A stretch of 20,870 nt of DNA, taken from contig JAAYLF010000284.1 of NCBI GenBank assembly GCA_012522035.1, forward strand, positions 1-20,870. Reading direction: 5' to 3'. The position numbers and the translations under genes were made by a program. This stretch comes from Clostridiaceae bacterium. Lineage in GTDB: Bacteria > Bacillota > Clostridia > UBA1212 > DUPL01. Numbering within the stretch: position 1 is the stretch's first letter; each line of letters opens with the position of its first letter. The notes beneath the pieces are model-generated. The model was given only the letters and a program-made list of their open reading frames with translations, did not search any database and was not told where the DNA came from. Below are positions 8,269-15,732 of the stretch, one piece after another.

Positions 8269-10108
8269 CAACGCATATCCCCCCTTTGTATATTGCAGCG
8301 CCGCATCCAGTGCATTTTTCCATGCAATTGGGCGTGGTTTCTCCTCTTTTTGCCTTTTCAAGCTCTTTTTTAAGAAAATTCTTGGTTACACCAACAGATA
8401 CATGATCCCATGGAAGAACTTCATCAAGGTCTCTTTCCCTTTCGGTATAGAAAGTGATATCAAGTCCTTCTTCCCTGAATGCAGCAATCCATCTGTCATA
8501 GTTCATGTACTCTTCCCAAGCGTCAAATCTGCCGCCATTTTTCCACACATTGTAAATTACTCTTCCAACTCGTCTGTCCCCTCTTGAAAGAGCAGCCTCT
8601 ATTATTGACGTCTCAGGGTCATGCCAGCTGAAATTAATCTTTCTGTTCAGAGCCTTTTTCAGAAGGTTCTGTCTTCTGATTATCTCTTCCTTGCTTATCT
8701 GGGCGCACCACTGAAACGGAGTAAAAGGCTTGGGAACAAAGGTGGATACACTTACTGTAATTTCAGGCCTTCTTGCCCTTCTGCCCTTATGCACTTTTTC
8801 ATACACATCAATTATCTTGTGGGCCATGTCTGCAATGCCCAGAATGTCTTCGTCCGTCTCGGTAGGCAGACCTAACATGAAATACAATTTTATATTGTTC
8901 CAGCCGCCTCTAAACGCAATCTCCGAGGATTTCAAGATATCTTCTTCAGTTATTCCCTTGTTTATGACGTCCCTCAGTCTTTGTGTTCCTGCTTCCGGTG
9001 CAAAGGTAAGACCGCTTTTTCTTACCCTGGACACCCTCTCCATAAGCTCCAATGAAAAAGAGTCCACCCTCAGGCTGGGAACTCCCAGATTCACTTTCTT
9101 CTCTTCAATATTGACAAGAAGTTCGTCACACAAAGATCCAAGACTGGAATAGTCACTGGTGCTGAGACTAAGCAGGGAGACTTCCTCATATCCGGTACTC
9201 TCAACTAGTTTGTTTGCAATTTCCGTAATCTTGCCAACACTTCTCTCCCTCACCGGCCTGTATATAAATCCAGCCTGGCAGAACCTGCATCCTCTTGTGC
9301 ATCCTCGGAATATCTCTATCATTATTCTGTCATGCACCACATTCACATATGGAACCACCAGTTTGTCATGAAAATATGCGTTTTCAAAGTCCTTAACAAC
9401 TCTCTTGACCACTTTTTCTTTTGCATAATCCTTGTATTCTTCCTTAACTTTATGAGTCTTGACCGTTCCATCCTCATTGTATTCAACTTCATAGAAGCAA
9501 GGTACATATATGCCATCAATCCGAGCGGCCATCTTGAGAAAATCAATCCTGTCTCCTTTTGACTTCTTCCATTCCTTGTACACATCCATAAGCTCATGAA
9601 GCATTTCCTCACCTTCGCCAATGGAGAAAATATCTATATAATCCGCAAGCACTTCCGTATTGTTTGCGCTGGGCCCTCCTGCAATTACAAAAGGATCCCC
9701 GTCTTTTCTGTCTTTTGAAAAAACGGGCACACGGGCAAGATCCAGCATGTTGACTACATTGGTGTAGCTCATTTCATACTGCAAGGTAAAACCTATAAAA
9801 TCAAAATCTTTTATGGGTTCCTGGGATTCCAGGCCGAACAAGCAAAGGTTGTTCTCCCTCATCTTTTCTTCAAGATCAGGCCATGGAGCCAATACCCTTT
9901 CACACCAGGTGTCTTCCCTGTCATTCAGCAAATGATAAATAAGTTTGTAGCCCAAATGGCTCATGCCGATATCATATACGTCGGCAAAACAAAAGGCAAA
10001 GCGAATGTCTACAGCATTTTTGTCCTTTACAACGCTGTTCCATTCCCCACCCGTATATCTTGCAGGTTTTTCGACTTGTGCAAGTATTTCATCATTAATA
10101 TATGTCAT
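8258..10108 (-). CDS. TIGR03960 family B12-binding/radical SAM protein
   Basis: This 616-residue radical SAM protein is predicted to cleave S-adenosylmethionine with a 4Fe-4S cluster; its substrate is unknown. The N-terminal part (about 1-250) resembles a cobalamin-binding-like fold, with YDIGMSHLGYKL and the FVIAGGPSANNTE stretch. The SAM domain carries the CxxxCxxC motif C270, C274, C277 in RGCTRGCRFCQAG, then EAGTQRLRDVINKG and a FMLGLPTETDED stretch. The C-terminus holds four cysteines (CMEKCTGCG and a final C) that could bind a further metal site. An ATG at 10120 is in frame, but AGGATGG just upstream of the second ATG at 10108 spaces better and gives an N-terminus close to relatives. 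It is the first gene of an operon with TIGR03936 and RNase G. Stop is TAG. Confidence 0.9.
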   Translation of the reverse strand: MTYINDEILAQVEKPARYTGGEWNSVVKDKNAVDIRFAFCFADVYDIGMSHLGYKLIYHLLNDREDTWCERVLAPWPDLEEKMRENNLCLFGLESQEPIKDFDFIGFTLQYEMSYTNVVNMLDLARVPVFSKDRKDGDPFVIAGGPSANNTEVLADYIDIFSIGEGEEMLHELMDVYKEWKKSKGDRIDFLKMAARIDGIYVPCFYEVEYNEDGTVKTHKVKEEYKDYAKEKVVKRVVKDFENAYFHDKLVVPYVNVVHDRIMIEIFRGCTRGCRFCQAGFIYRPVRERSVGKITEIANKLVESTGYEEVSLLSLSTSDYSSLGSLCDELLVNIEEKKVNLGVPSLRVDSFSLELMERVSRVRKSGLTFAPEAGTQRLRDVINKGITEEDILKSSEIAFRGGWNNIKLYFMLGLPTETDEDILGIADMAHKIIDVYEKVHKGRRARRPEITVSVSTFVPKPFTPFQWCAQISKEEIIRRQNLLKKALNRKINFSWHDPETSIIEAALSRGDRRVGRVIYNVWKNGGRFDAWEEYMNYDRWIAAFREEGLDITFYTERERDLDEVLPWDHVSVGVTKNFLKKELEKAKRGETTPNCMEKCTGCGAAIYKGGICVDEN

Positions 10109-10139
10109 ATGTTCAACCATCCTGTTTCAAATATATTGT

Positions 10140-10168
10140 TGTATACCTTAAAAGTTTACCACACTCAA
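10140..10168 (-). promoter_or_regulatory. likely promoter of the radical SAM-DUF2344-RNase G operon
   Basis: On the minus strand TTGAGT (10163-10168) and TATACA (10140-10145) are separated by 17 bases; each has 4 of 6 consensus bases. Predicted leader length is about 25 bases to the ATG at 10108. It is back-to-back with the NUDIX promoter. Confidence 0.5.
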
Positions 10169-10191
10169 AGATGTTTTAGCAAATCCTCAAT

Positions 10192-10220
10192 TTGACTTGC
10201 AACCAACCCGATGGTAATAT
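10192..10220 (+). promoter_or_regulatory. sigma-A promoter of the NUDIX gene
   Basis: TTGACT (10192-10197), a 17-base spacer and TAATAT (10215-10220) match the housekeeping consensus at 5 of 6 bases in each box. The start of transcription would fall near 10227, giving a leader of about 25 bases before the ATG at 10252. The position also shows that the upstream TTG at 10192 is part of the -35 box, not a start codon. Confidence 0.78.
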
Positions 10221-10251
10221 TTTTTTCAAATCATCAAAAGGAGTTTGCAAA

Positions 10252-10695
10252 ATGACAAAAGTTGCATTTCATGCAGATACGGAAATAGCTGAAGACAACT
10301 TGATCATAGCCATTATAGCATCAAGATACGATGGCAAATGGGTCTTCTGCAAGCACAGAAAAAGAGGCACCTTTGAAATGCCTGCAGGAAGACGTGAACC
10401 AAACGAAAGCATTGAGCATACCGCAAGAAGAGAGCTTTATGAAGAAACTGGAGCTATTGAATTTGACCTTTATCAGGTTTCCGTTTATTCCGTTACAGAA
10501 AACAGTCAGACAAACTATGGCAAACTGTTTTTTGCGGATATAAAAGTGTTGAAAAAAATACCGGAAGACTCTGAGATGGAATATGTTATCCTTGCAGACA
10601 GCCTTCCGGATAAACTGACTTATGAATATATTCAGACGATACTTTTCGAAAAGGCAATGGAATACGCCCTTTCCAACTCCTTTATTTCTTCCTGA
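10252..10695 (+). CDS. NUDIX hydrolase (MutT-like)
   Basis: This 147-residue protein hydrolyses a nucleoside diphosphate linked to another moiety; the exact substrate is unknown, and a housecleaning role on oxidised nucleotides is a common but unproven guess. A perfect Nudix box lies at about residues 46-68: G, five residues, E, then REL-EE-GA (GRREPNESIEH followed by ARRELYEETGA). Length fits a single-domain enzyme. An in-frame TTG lies upstream, but the ATG at 10252 follows AAGGAG by 9 bases and the family region starts just after it. The gene is alone on the plus strand between divergent and convergent neighbours. Its last 14 bases, including the TGA stop, overlap the end of the opposite-strand amidase gene; a TAA follows one codon after the TGA. 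Confidence 0.9.
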   Translation: MTKVAFHADTEIAEDNLIIAIIASRYDGKWVFCKHRKRGTFEMPAGRREPNESIEHTARRELYEETGAIEFDLYQVSVYSVTENSQTNYGKLFFADIKVLKKIPEDSEMEYVILADSLPDKLTYEYIQTILFEKAMEYALSNSFISS

Positions 10696-12280
10696 ATTTA
10701 ATAAAATACAAAACAATCACAACAGCCAAAACTACAACAAACACAATTAGAGCTATTATCAACACTGTCATGCTCTTGTCTTCCTTGTCTCCTCCTTCAA
10801 GCTCTGTAGGACCTGGAGAGTTCGTGGTCACAGGTGTGTTCGTAGTATCAGGTGAAGTTTCCGTAGGAGCAGGAGTAGCTTCAGTAGGTGATGGTGTGCT
10901 TTCCGTAGGCTCAGGCGTTTCAGTTTCTATTGGTTTTGGCGTTGGTGTCGTGGGCACTTCAGTAGAAGGAGTACTTGTATAAGTAATTTCCGCATCATCA
11001 ATGATGTAGAAATCCACATACAAGTTTTTTACCGTCACATCCTCGTACTTAACCACTATTTTCCCCTGTGGCTTCGGATCACTTATTGTTATCTGCACAG
11101 TATCGCTTGAAAAGTCTTTCTTTTCATACAGCTTGCCATCGACATAGAATGCAGCCTTGCCTCTTGGCAGAAAGCCTTCCACCATATCGTTAACCTTGAA
11201 AGTTACCAAAAGCTTGTCATCGACAACCTGGTAACTTAGTGAAAAAGACAATCTTTTCGGATTGACGGTAAGAGTTACCCAATTGCTGCTGGTTACGGGC
11301 ATGTATGTACCATCGGTGCCTTTGCTTGCATAAACCCTGATGTTTTTGTCAGCGCCAATAATGTGAATTTTCTCCCCGTCAAACTGAAAAACCCTCAAGG
11401 TATCAAACTCAAAAGTAATTAATCCATCACCGCTTCCTCCTGAAACAGGCAGTGTAAAAGGACCGTCGCCAAAGGTATACTCCAGTTTGATTCCGTCTTT
11501 CAATATCTGCAGATCTTTTTGGTAAAGCTTTGGCTGATGTGAATTGTCATAACTTCCAGACGATCTCGGAAAAAGACCATAAAGCTCCACAATGGCATCA
11601 GCCGTGGCCTTGCCCAGTTTACGCAGATTTTCATCCTTTGTCAGAAACTCAAGGTCATCAGGATTTGACATGAAGGCATACTCCATTATCAGGCTGGGGA
11701 TGCCCTGGTCTATTCCCCTTTTTACAATACCGTAATAGTCTGCAAGGGTACCATTGGGATAGAACACCCATTCCTCGCGCGTGTACGTTCTGGTAGAAAC
11801 GCCCCTGTTCCTAAGTCCGGTACGCTCACTTACCTTCTCAAGGATCTTGTTTGCCACTCTCTTAACCTCGTCTGCAACTTCCGGTCTGTAATTGCCAGAA
11901 GGAACAAATGCCAAGGTGCCTCTTGCACTAGGATCGCCAGCATTGTTGTGCACACTGATAAACAAATCCGCGTTAAAAAACTTGGCAAAATCCATTCTCG
12001 CACCCAAGGTAAGGTAGTTGTCCTCCGGCCTTGTCTCATATATTTTTACATTCTCATATTTCTTAAGCTCTTCTATAGCGTATTTGACAATTTTCAGGTT
12101 CAAATCTTTTTCTCTAATCTCAACACCATTCTTGTCATTGTAAACAGCGCCGGGATCCCGTCCTCCATGGCCTGCATCAAATACAATGACAAATTCCTTT
12201 TTTGCTTCCGTTCTGCCTGATAAAAGCACTACAACAAAAGCAAAAATAAAAACAATAACAAATAACATATGTTTTCTCAT
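10682..12280 (-). CDS. N-acetylmuramoyl-L-alanine amidase, secreted and membrane-anchored (Amidase_3)
   Basis: This enzyme cleaves the bond between MurNAc and L-alanine in peptidoglycan on the outer face of the membrane. The 532 residues start with a signal peptide (hydrophobic 5-21, possible cleavage after TEA at 24-26). The Amidase_3 domain spans about 28-220 with zinc ligands H38 (DAGHGG), E57 (EKDLNL) and H111 (SVHNNA), and the catalytic E200 (IMEYAF). A beta-rich region of unknown family (about 230-425) and a Pro/Thr/Glu-rich linker with TPTP- and PTE-type repeats follow. The C-terminus is one hydrophobic helix and a basic end (FRKK), a membrane anchor rather than an LPxTG signal. Start ATG at 12280 has AAAGGTGA upstream. 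It is the last gene of the long minus-strand run, 21 bases after the rhamnosidase stop; its tail overlaps the NUDIX gene. Confidence 0.92.
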   Translation of the reverse strand: MRKHMLFVIVFIFAFVVVLLSGRTEAKKEFVIVFDAGHGGRDPGAVYNDKNGVEIREKDLNLKIVKYAIEELKKYENVKIYETRPEDNYLTLGARMDFAKFFNADLFISVHNNAGDPSARGTLAFVPSGNYRPEVADEVKRVANKILEKVSERTGLRNRGVSTRTYTREEWVFYPNGTLADYYGIVKRGIDQGIPSLIMEYAFMSNPDDLEFLTKDENLRKLGKATADAIVELYGLFPRSSGSYDNSHQPKLYQKDLQILKDGIKLEYTFGDGPFTLPVSGGSGDGLITFEFDTLRVFQFDGEKIHIIGADKNIRVYASKGTDGTYMPVTSSNWVTLTVNPKRLSFSLSYQVVDDKLLVTFKVNDMVEGFLPRGKAAFYVDGKLYEKKDFSSDTVQITISDPKPQGKIVVKYEDVTVKNLYVDFYIIDDAEITYTSTPSTEVPTTPTPKPIETETPEPTESTPSPTEATPAPTETSPDTTNTPVTTNSPGPTELEGGDKEDKSMTVLIIALIVFVVVLAVVIVLYFIKFRKK

Positions 12281-12301
12281 GCTTTCACCTTTCCAGATAG
12301 A

Positions 12302-13753
12302 TTACTGTATGATTTCAATCTCATGCTTGTAGCATTGAAGATTTCTTGAAAGGTCCAACAAAACCTTATAGCCTTTGGGGACTGTGCATTTAAGACTAAA
12401 TGTTTCTCCATCTATATGCCATGAAAGGGATGCAAGACCTTGTTTTGCTCCCACAACTCCCTTTGCCCACCTCAAGCCATTGGGATTCGGACTAATGGTT
12501 ATGGTTTTGTCCACCTCGTTAGGTATCCCCAAACCCAATACATCTCTTGTCAAATGAACACCAACATGGGAAGCAAATCCATGACACCTGCTGGAGGTGT
12601 CAATTGCTCGGTTTTCCCATAAAGTACCCGGTCCCTCCTTCAGTTGAGGATAGAATATGGCTTTCATATCTTCAAGCATCTTGCCATATTCTTTCCACTT
12701 TGAAAGAAGATCGAGCCTGATGCAAAGACCAATGAACAAACCTGATTCGTCTACATAAGGATCCTTTGGATATATGGGATCAGGACCCTTGCAGTGAATC
12801 ACTTTAAAAGCAAGATCCTTTATCTCATCCTTGTCAAAAAGCTCAGACCACAGGACGGTATACTGGTTTGTCTCAGAATAATTGCCTTTGCATATTAGTT
12901 TTCCATCCACATACTCCAATGAATCGGGTATGTATTTTTCGTTTTTTACAGCTTCTCTCAATATATGGCGTATACCAAGGCCAAGTTTTTCAAATTCGTT
13001 GTAATTGTATAGTCTGCCCAGTCTTAAAAGCATGTATGAGTACAAACTGTTGGCCGATACAGAAATTGGCTGAGTGTAAAGATTGGATTTGGACCAGTCA
13101 ACAAACACAAAAGGCATGTTTGTCAAAAGCCAGCTGTCTCCCAAAAACACCTTGGAACCCTCGACAAAGTCAAAAACTCTTTGCTTGTACTCTTCTGCAA
13201 ACTCCCAGTCATTGGTTCTCTCCACGTACTCACACAATTCAATCATCAGCCAAAAGGACCAGGTTGTAATTCCAGTCATTTCCTTGTAATTGTGCTTGTT
13301 GGCAGGGTAAACCTCGGGGAAAAAGGCATTCCACATTCCCTCCGAAGGCGTTAGAAGGAAATTCTCTATAAAAGCCTTTTCAACGCTGGTATCTCCCAGC
13401 ATGACGCTTGCACTTCTTGCTGTCCACAATGAGTCGCATAGCCATCCTCCCCTCTCCCTTTCAGGACAATCCATAAAAATATCCAGTGTGTTCAAAAGAA
13501 GGGTATGCCTTGCTGCATCATACAACCTGTTCAAATCCTCATCGCTGCATCTGAAATAACCTAGTTTGGAATCCGGATAATAATATGTGTAAATGGATAC
13601 ATTCTTAATAACTACCCTTTTTACACCCTTGAAGCACAGTCTTAAATATCTGGCCAGATAAGGTTCCATGGAGGTAAAGCAGATGTTTTTCTTTTTCAAA
13701 AACAGCCTTATTGACCCGGAGGTCTGTATGGACAAATTCCCTGTCAAATCCAC
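12302..13753 (-). CDS. GH78 alpha-L-rhamnosidase-like, catalytic part downstream of an in-frame UGA
   Basis: This open frame of 483 codons holds the (alpha/alpha)6-barrel catalytic part of a glycoside hydrolase family 78-like enzyme, predicted to remove terminal alpha-L-rhamnose. The signature DCPERERGGWLCD at codons 95-107 places the three acidic residues at the same spacing as in known rhamnosidases (D, E after five, D after twelve), and a TLWE segment near 395 supplies the likely base glutamate. The first codon used here is GTG, with no ribosome binding site near it. The frame continues upstream without shift through seven codons (DIHHSEA) to the UGA at 13775-13777 and then the N-terminal part. 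It is therefore better read as the second half of one 778-residue protein than as a separate gene. The amidase gene follows after 21 bases. Confidence 0.8.
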   Translation of the reverse strand: MDLTGNLSIQTSGSIRLFLKKKNICFTSMEPYLARYLRLCFKGVKRVVIKNVSIYTYYYPDSKLGYFRCSDEDLNRLYDAARHTLLLNTLDIFMDCPERERGGWLCDSLWTARSASVMLGDTSVEKAFIENFLLTPSEGMWNAFFPEVYPANKHNYKEMTGITTWSFWLMIELCEYVERTNDWEFAEEYKQRVFDFVEGSKVFLGDSWLLTNMPFVFVDWSKSNLYTQPISVSANSLYSYMLLRLGRLYNYNEFEKLGLGIRHILREAVKNEKYIPDSLEYVDGKLICKGNYSETNQYTVLWSELFDKDEIKDLAFKVIHCKGPDPIYPKDPYVDESGLFIGLCIRLDLLSKWKEYGKMLEDMKAIFYPQLKEGPGTLWENRAIDTSSRCHGFASHVGVHLTRDVLGLGIPNEVDKTITISPNPNGLRWAKGVVGAKQGLASLSWHIDGETFSLKCTVPKGYKVLLDLSRNLQCYKHEIEIIQ

Positions 13754-13774
13754 TGCTTCTGAATGATGAATGTC

Positions 13775-13777
13775 TCA
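13775..13777 (-). other. in-frame UGA interrupting the GH78 gene
   Basis: The TGA lies in the same frame as the N-terminal part (14638-13778) and the catalytic part (from 13774). The sequence around it, EEDAF-UGA-DIHHSEAVD, fits the usual GH78 N-domain strand where relatives have a hydrophobic residue. No indel is needed to join the halves; a single base change such as TTA to TGA would explain it. No convincing SECIS-like hairpin was found downstream. Confidence 0.8.
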
Positions 13778-14638
13778 AAAAGCATCCTCTTCATAACTTT
13801 CCATCTCCAAATCAAGAGTAACAAACCCTACATGGCTTTTTCCAAAATCAAATAAAACGTATGGATTCTCACCCTCTGCGGCATTTATTTCATACACGCC
13901 TTTTTGGGCATGGAACTCTCCTCTTGATGGATGGCACACAATCCTTTTGGCATCCTGGTCCGGCCTGTATTCCAAATTGGCATAGCATTCGTTGTAATCT
14001 GGCTCATAGAATTCCGGCAGAACATTGATGCCCTCATCATATGCAAAGGACCCAAACTCCAGCATCCTTACAGTATCAACCCTAAAAAGATCTGGATACT
14101 CCATGCCTCTTTCCAGAAGATATGCATCCAGTGTAAGTTCTTCAACTTCATGCGCTTCATACATATCGTCATCAAGCACATATATTTCCCCTGCACCTCT
14201 TGAATGGGAAATCCGGCCTGCCTTTATTCTCTTTGTCATTCTGTATCCCTGTACGGTCCTGTCACTGAAAATCCTTCTGTCGTCCAGTGTTAGTTCAAAC
14301 ATTAAAAGACCTTTTTCCAGCGTACAATCATTGGAATAACCATTGAAACAATCGGAATAGCTTATGACATAAATGCAGATTTCATTCAATCCCTTTTTTA
14401 AATGCAAACCAATATCAAGCTCATCAACACGTAAATATTTGTGGGCGGTTCTTGCAGGACCATGCATCACCAAAACACCATTAACATACAATCTGTAAAA
14501 CGACCTGGCTGCAATATTTATCCTGGCCGTTTTTACATTCTCCAACACCTCAAAATCCTTTTTGAAACATGCAATTATATTGTGCTCCTTTTCAAGGCCC
14601 TTCAAGAAAACCGGTTTTGCATCGATAAACAAGGACAT
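13775..14638 (-). CDS. GH78 alpha-L-rhamnosidase-like, N-terminal part ending at an in-frame UGA
   Basis: The 287 residues are the N-terminal beta-sandwich region of the rhamnosidase-like protein: a carbohydrate-binding-like stretch (ARSFYRLYVNGVLVMHGPAR near 44), then the strand-rich domain ending in VLFDFGKSHVGFVTLDLE, which in the family leads straight into the catalytic barrel. No catalytic residues are in this part, so the product as read would be inactive. No signal peptide is visible, so the enzyme would be cytoplasmic and act on imported oligosaccharides. Start ATG at 14638 has a strong AGGAGGG site that overlaps the TAG stop of the PfkB kinase gene, which shows tight coupling. Joined to the downstream frame it gives a protein of normal family length. 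Confidence 0.82.
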   Translation of the reverse strand: MSLFIDAKPVFLKGLEKEHNIIACFKKDFEVLENVKTARINIAARSFYRLYVNGVLVMHGPARTAHKYLRVDELDIGLHLKKGLNEICIYVISYSDCFNGYSNDCTLEKGLLMFELTLDDRRIFSDRTVQGYRMTKRIKAGRISHSRGAGEIYVLDDDMYEAHEVEELTLDAYLLERGMEYPDLFRVDTVRMLEFGSFAYDEGINVLPEFYEPDYNECYANLEYRPDQDAKRIVCHPSRGEFHAQKGVYEINAAEGENPYVLFDFGKSHVGFVTLDLEMESYEEDAF

Positions 14639-14649
14639 GTTTATCCCTC

Positions 14650-15570
14650 CTAAAGAAATTTCAAACCAACTCTGCTGATATTGTCCATAACTTCCTCAAG
14701 ACTGCACACATTGCTTCCTTCTTTAAGACAAGTCATTGTGCCTGCGCAAGTTGCAAATCTTGCAGTGGTCTCCAAATCAAAATCCTTGATAACTGACAAC
14801 GCCATTGCTGCTGTCATGGCATCTCCTGCGCCAATAGTGCTTATGCTTTGAACGGGAAAAGTTTCTGCTAACACTAATTTTCCTTCTTTAAAAAACATCG
14901 CTCCATCTTTTCCCATGGAGACAGCTATCAATACCGCACAATCTTTTATCTCTTCTACCGCATCTATTATGTCATTAACATCTTTCAACTTTTTATCAAC
15001 AACGAACTCAAGTTCATGTACATTCGGCTTTATTGCATACGGTTTTTCCTTTAACCCATGAATGAAAGGTTTTCCATGGGAATCCAGCATGGTTTTTGCA
15101 CCCTTCTTTTTGGCAATTCTTATCAGAGTTGCATAAATATCATCAGGAACACCCCGTGGGATACTGCCGGATAAAACCACAATGCCCGCATTTGGGCATA
15201 ATTCCTCGTATAATTTTATGAATTCCGTCAAATCCTCGCTTTTAATGCAAAAACCCTTCTCATTAAGCTCGGTAACAGTACCTGTATCCAAATCATTTAT
15301 CTTTGTATTTACCCTTAAGGCTTCATCAACCACATAAAACCTGCCATGTATGCCTGCTTTGTCCAACGCATCAACCTGGTTCTCCGACATGAACCCTGTT
15401 GCAATATTGGAAACGAAAAAATTGACCAGGGTCTTGGAAACATTTATGCCTTTTCCACCAATGTCAACGCGTGCTTTTTCTATGTAGTTTGTTGCTCCTG
15501 TTTTGAATCCCCTTATGTAAACGGTTTTGTCAATGGAGGGATTCAGAGTAACTGTCAAAACCTGTGTCAA
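14650..15570 (-). CDS. pfkB: PfkB family sugar kinase (1-phosphofructokinase / tagatose-6-phosphate kinase type)
   Basis: This kinase is predicted to phosphorylate a sugar phosphate, most likely fructose-1-phosphate to fructose-1,6-bisphosphate with ATP. The 306 residues begin with TVTLNPSIDKTVY, carry the PfkB signature GGKGINVSK at 38-46, the SGSIPRGVP block at 134, KPNVHELE at 181, and GAGDAMTAA at 248 with catalytic D250. The FruK/LacC subgroup is clear; the exact sugar is not, as no fruA, fruR or lac gene is adjacent. The start is unusual: TTG at 15570 directly abuts the TAG that ends the extended lipid kinase frame, with GGGGCAG about 8 bases upstream. A second TTG at 15558 is possible. 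The rhamnosidase gene follows at once, so a role in the same sugar pathway is possible. Stop is TAG. Confidence 0.88.
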   Translation of the reverse strand: MTQVLTVTLNPSIDKTVYIRGFKTGATNYIEKARVDIGGKGINVSKTLVNFFVSNIATGFMSENQVDALDKAGIHGRFYVVDEALRVNTKINDLDTGTVTELNEKGFCIKSEDLTEFIKLYEELCPNAGIVVLSGSIPRGVPDDIYATLIRIAKKKGAKTMLDSHGKPFIHGLKEKPYAIKPNVHELEFVVDKKLKDVNDIIDAVEEIKDCAVLIAVSMGKDGAMFFKEGKLVLAETFPVQSISTIGAGDAMTAAMALSVIKDFDLETTARFATCAGTMTCLKEGSNVCSLEEVMDNISRVGLKFL

Positions 15571-15732
15571 CTATATCTGCCCCACTCTTATCTTCCTGTT
15601 TATTACCTCAAACAAAACTTCCTTTACTTTGGACAGCTCACCGTCTATATTCAAACTTACAAAACCTTTATTGCATTTAACATGAAGTTTCTTGCATTTG
15701 AAGAAATGCACTTCCTTCAATTTGCCGTGGTT
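15571..15732 (-). pseudogene. C-terminal continuation of the lipid kinase beyond an in-frame UGA
   Basis: The frame of the upstream lipid kinase runs on after the TGA at 15733-15735 for 53 codons to a TAG at 15571-15573. The translation starts NHGKLKEVHFFKCKK and includes VSLNIDGEL, which matches the C-terminal block of diacylglycerol kinase family proteins, where it follows K-G-x-H. With the UGA read as an amino acid the protein has about 298 residues, the normal family length; a GGA to TGA change would restore the expected glycine. This part completes the second beta-rich domain, so its loss probably inactivates the enzyme. Confidence 0.8.
15698..15720 (-). other. stem-loop 13 to 35 bases downstream of the lipid kinase UGA
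   Basis: On the minus strand 15720-15712 can pair with 15706-15698 in a 9-base-pair stem with one G-U pair, closing the 5-base loop GUGCA. The loop starts 21 bases after the UGA at 15733-15735. Distance and a GU in the loop loosely recall bacterial selenocysteine elements, but no bulged U is evident and the stem lies in conserved coding sequence, so chance is likely. Confidence 0.3.

Noticed and set aside
12302..13753. Independent gene starting at the GTG at 13753
   Set aside because: No ribosome binding site, and the frame continues upstream into homologous sequence across a single UGA.
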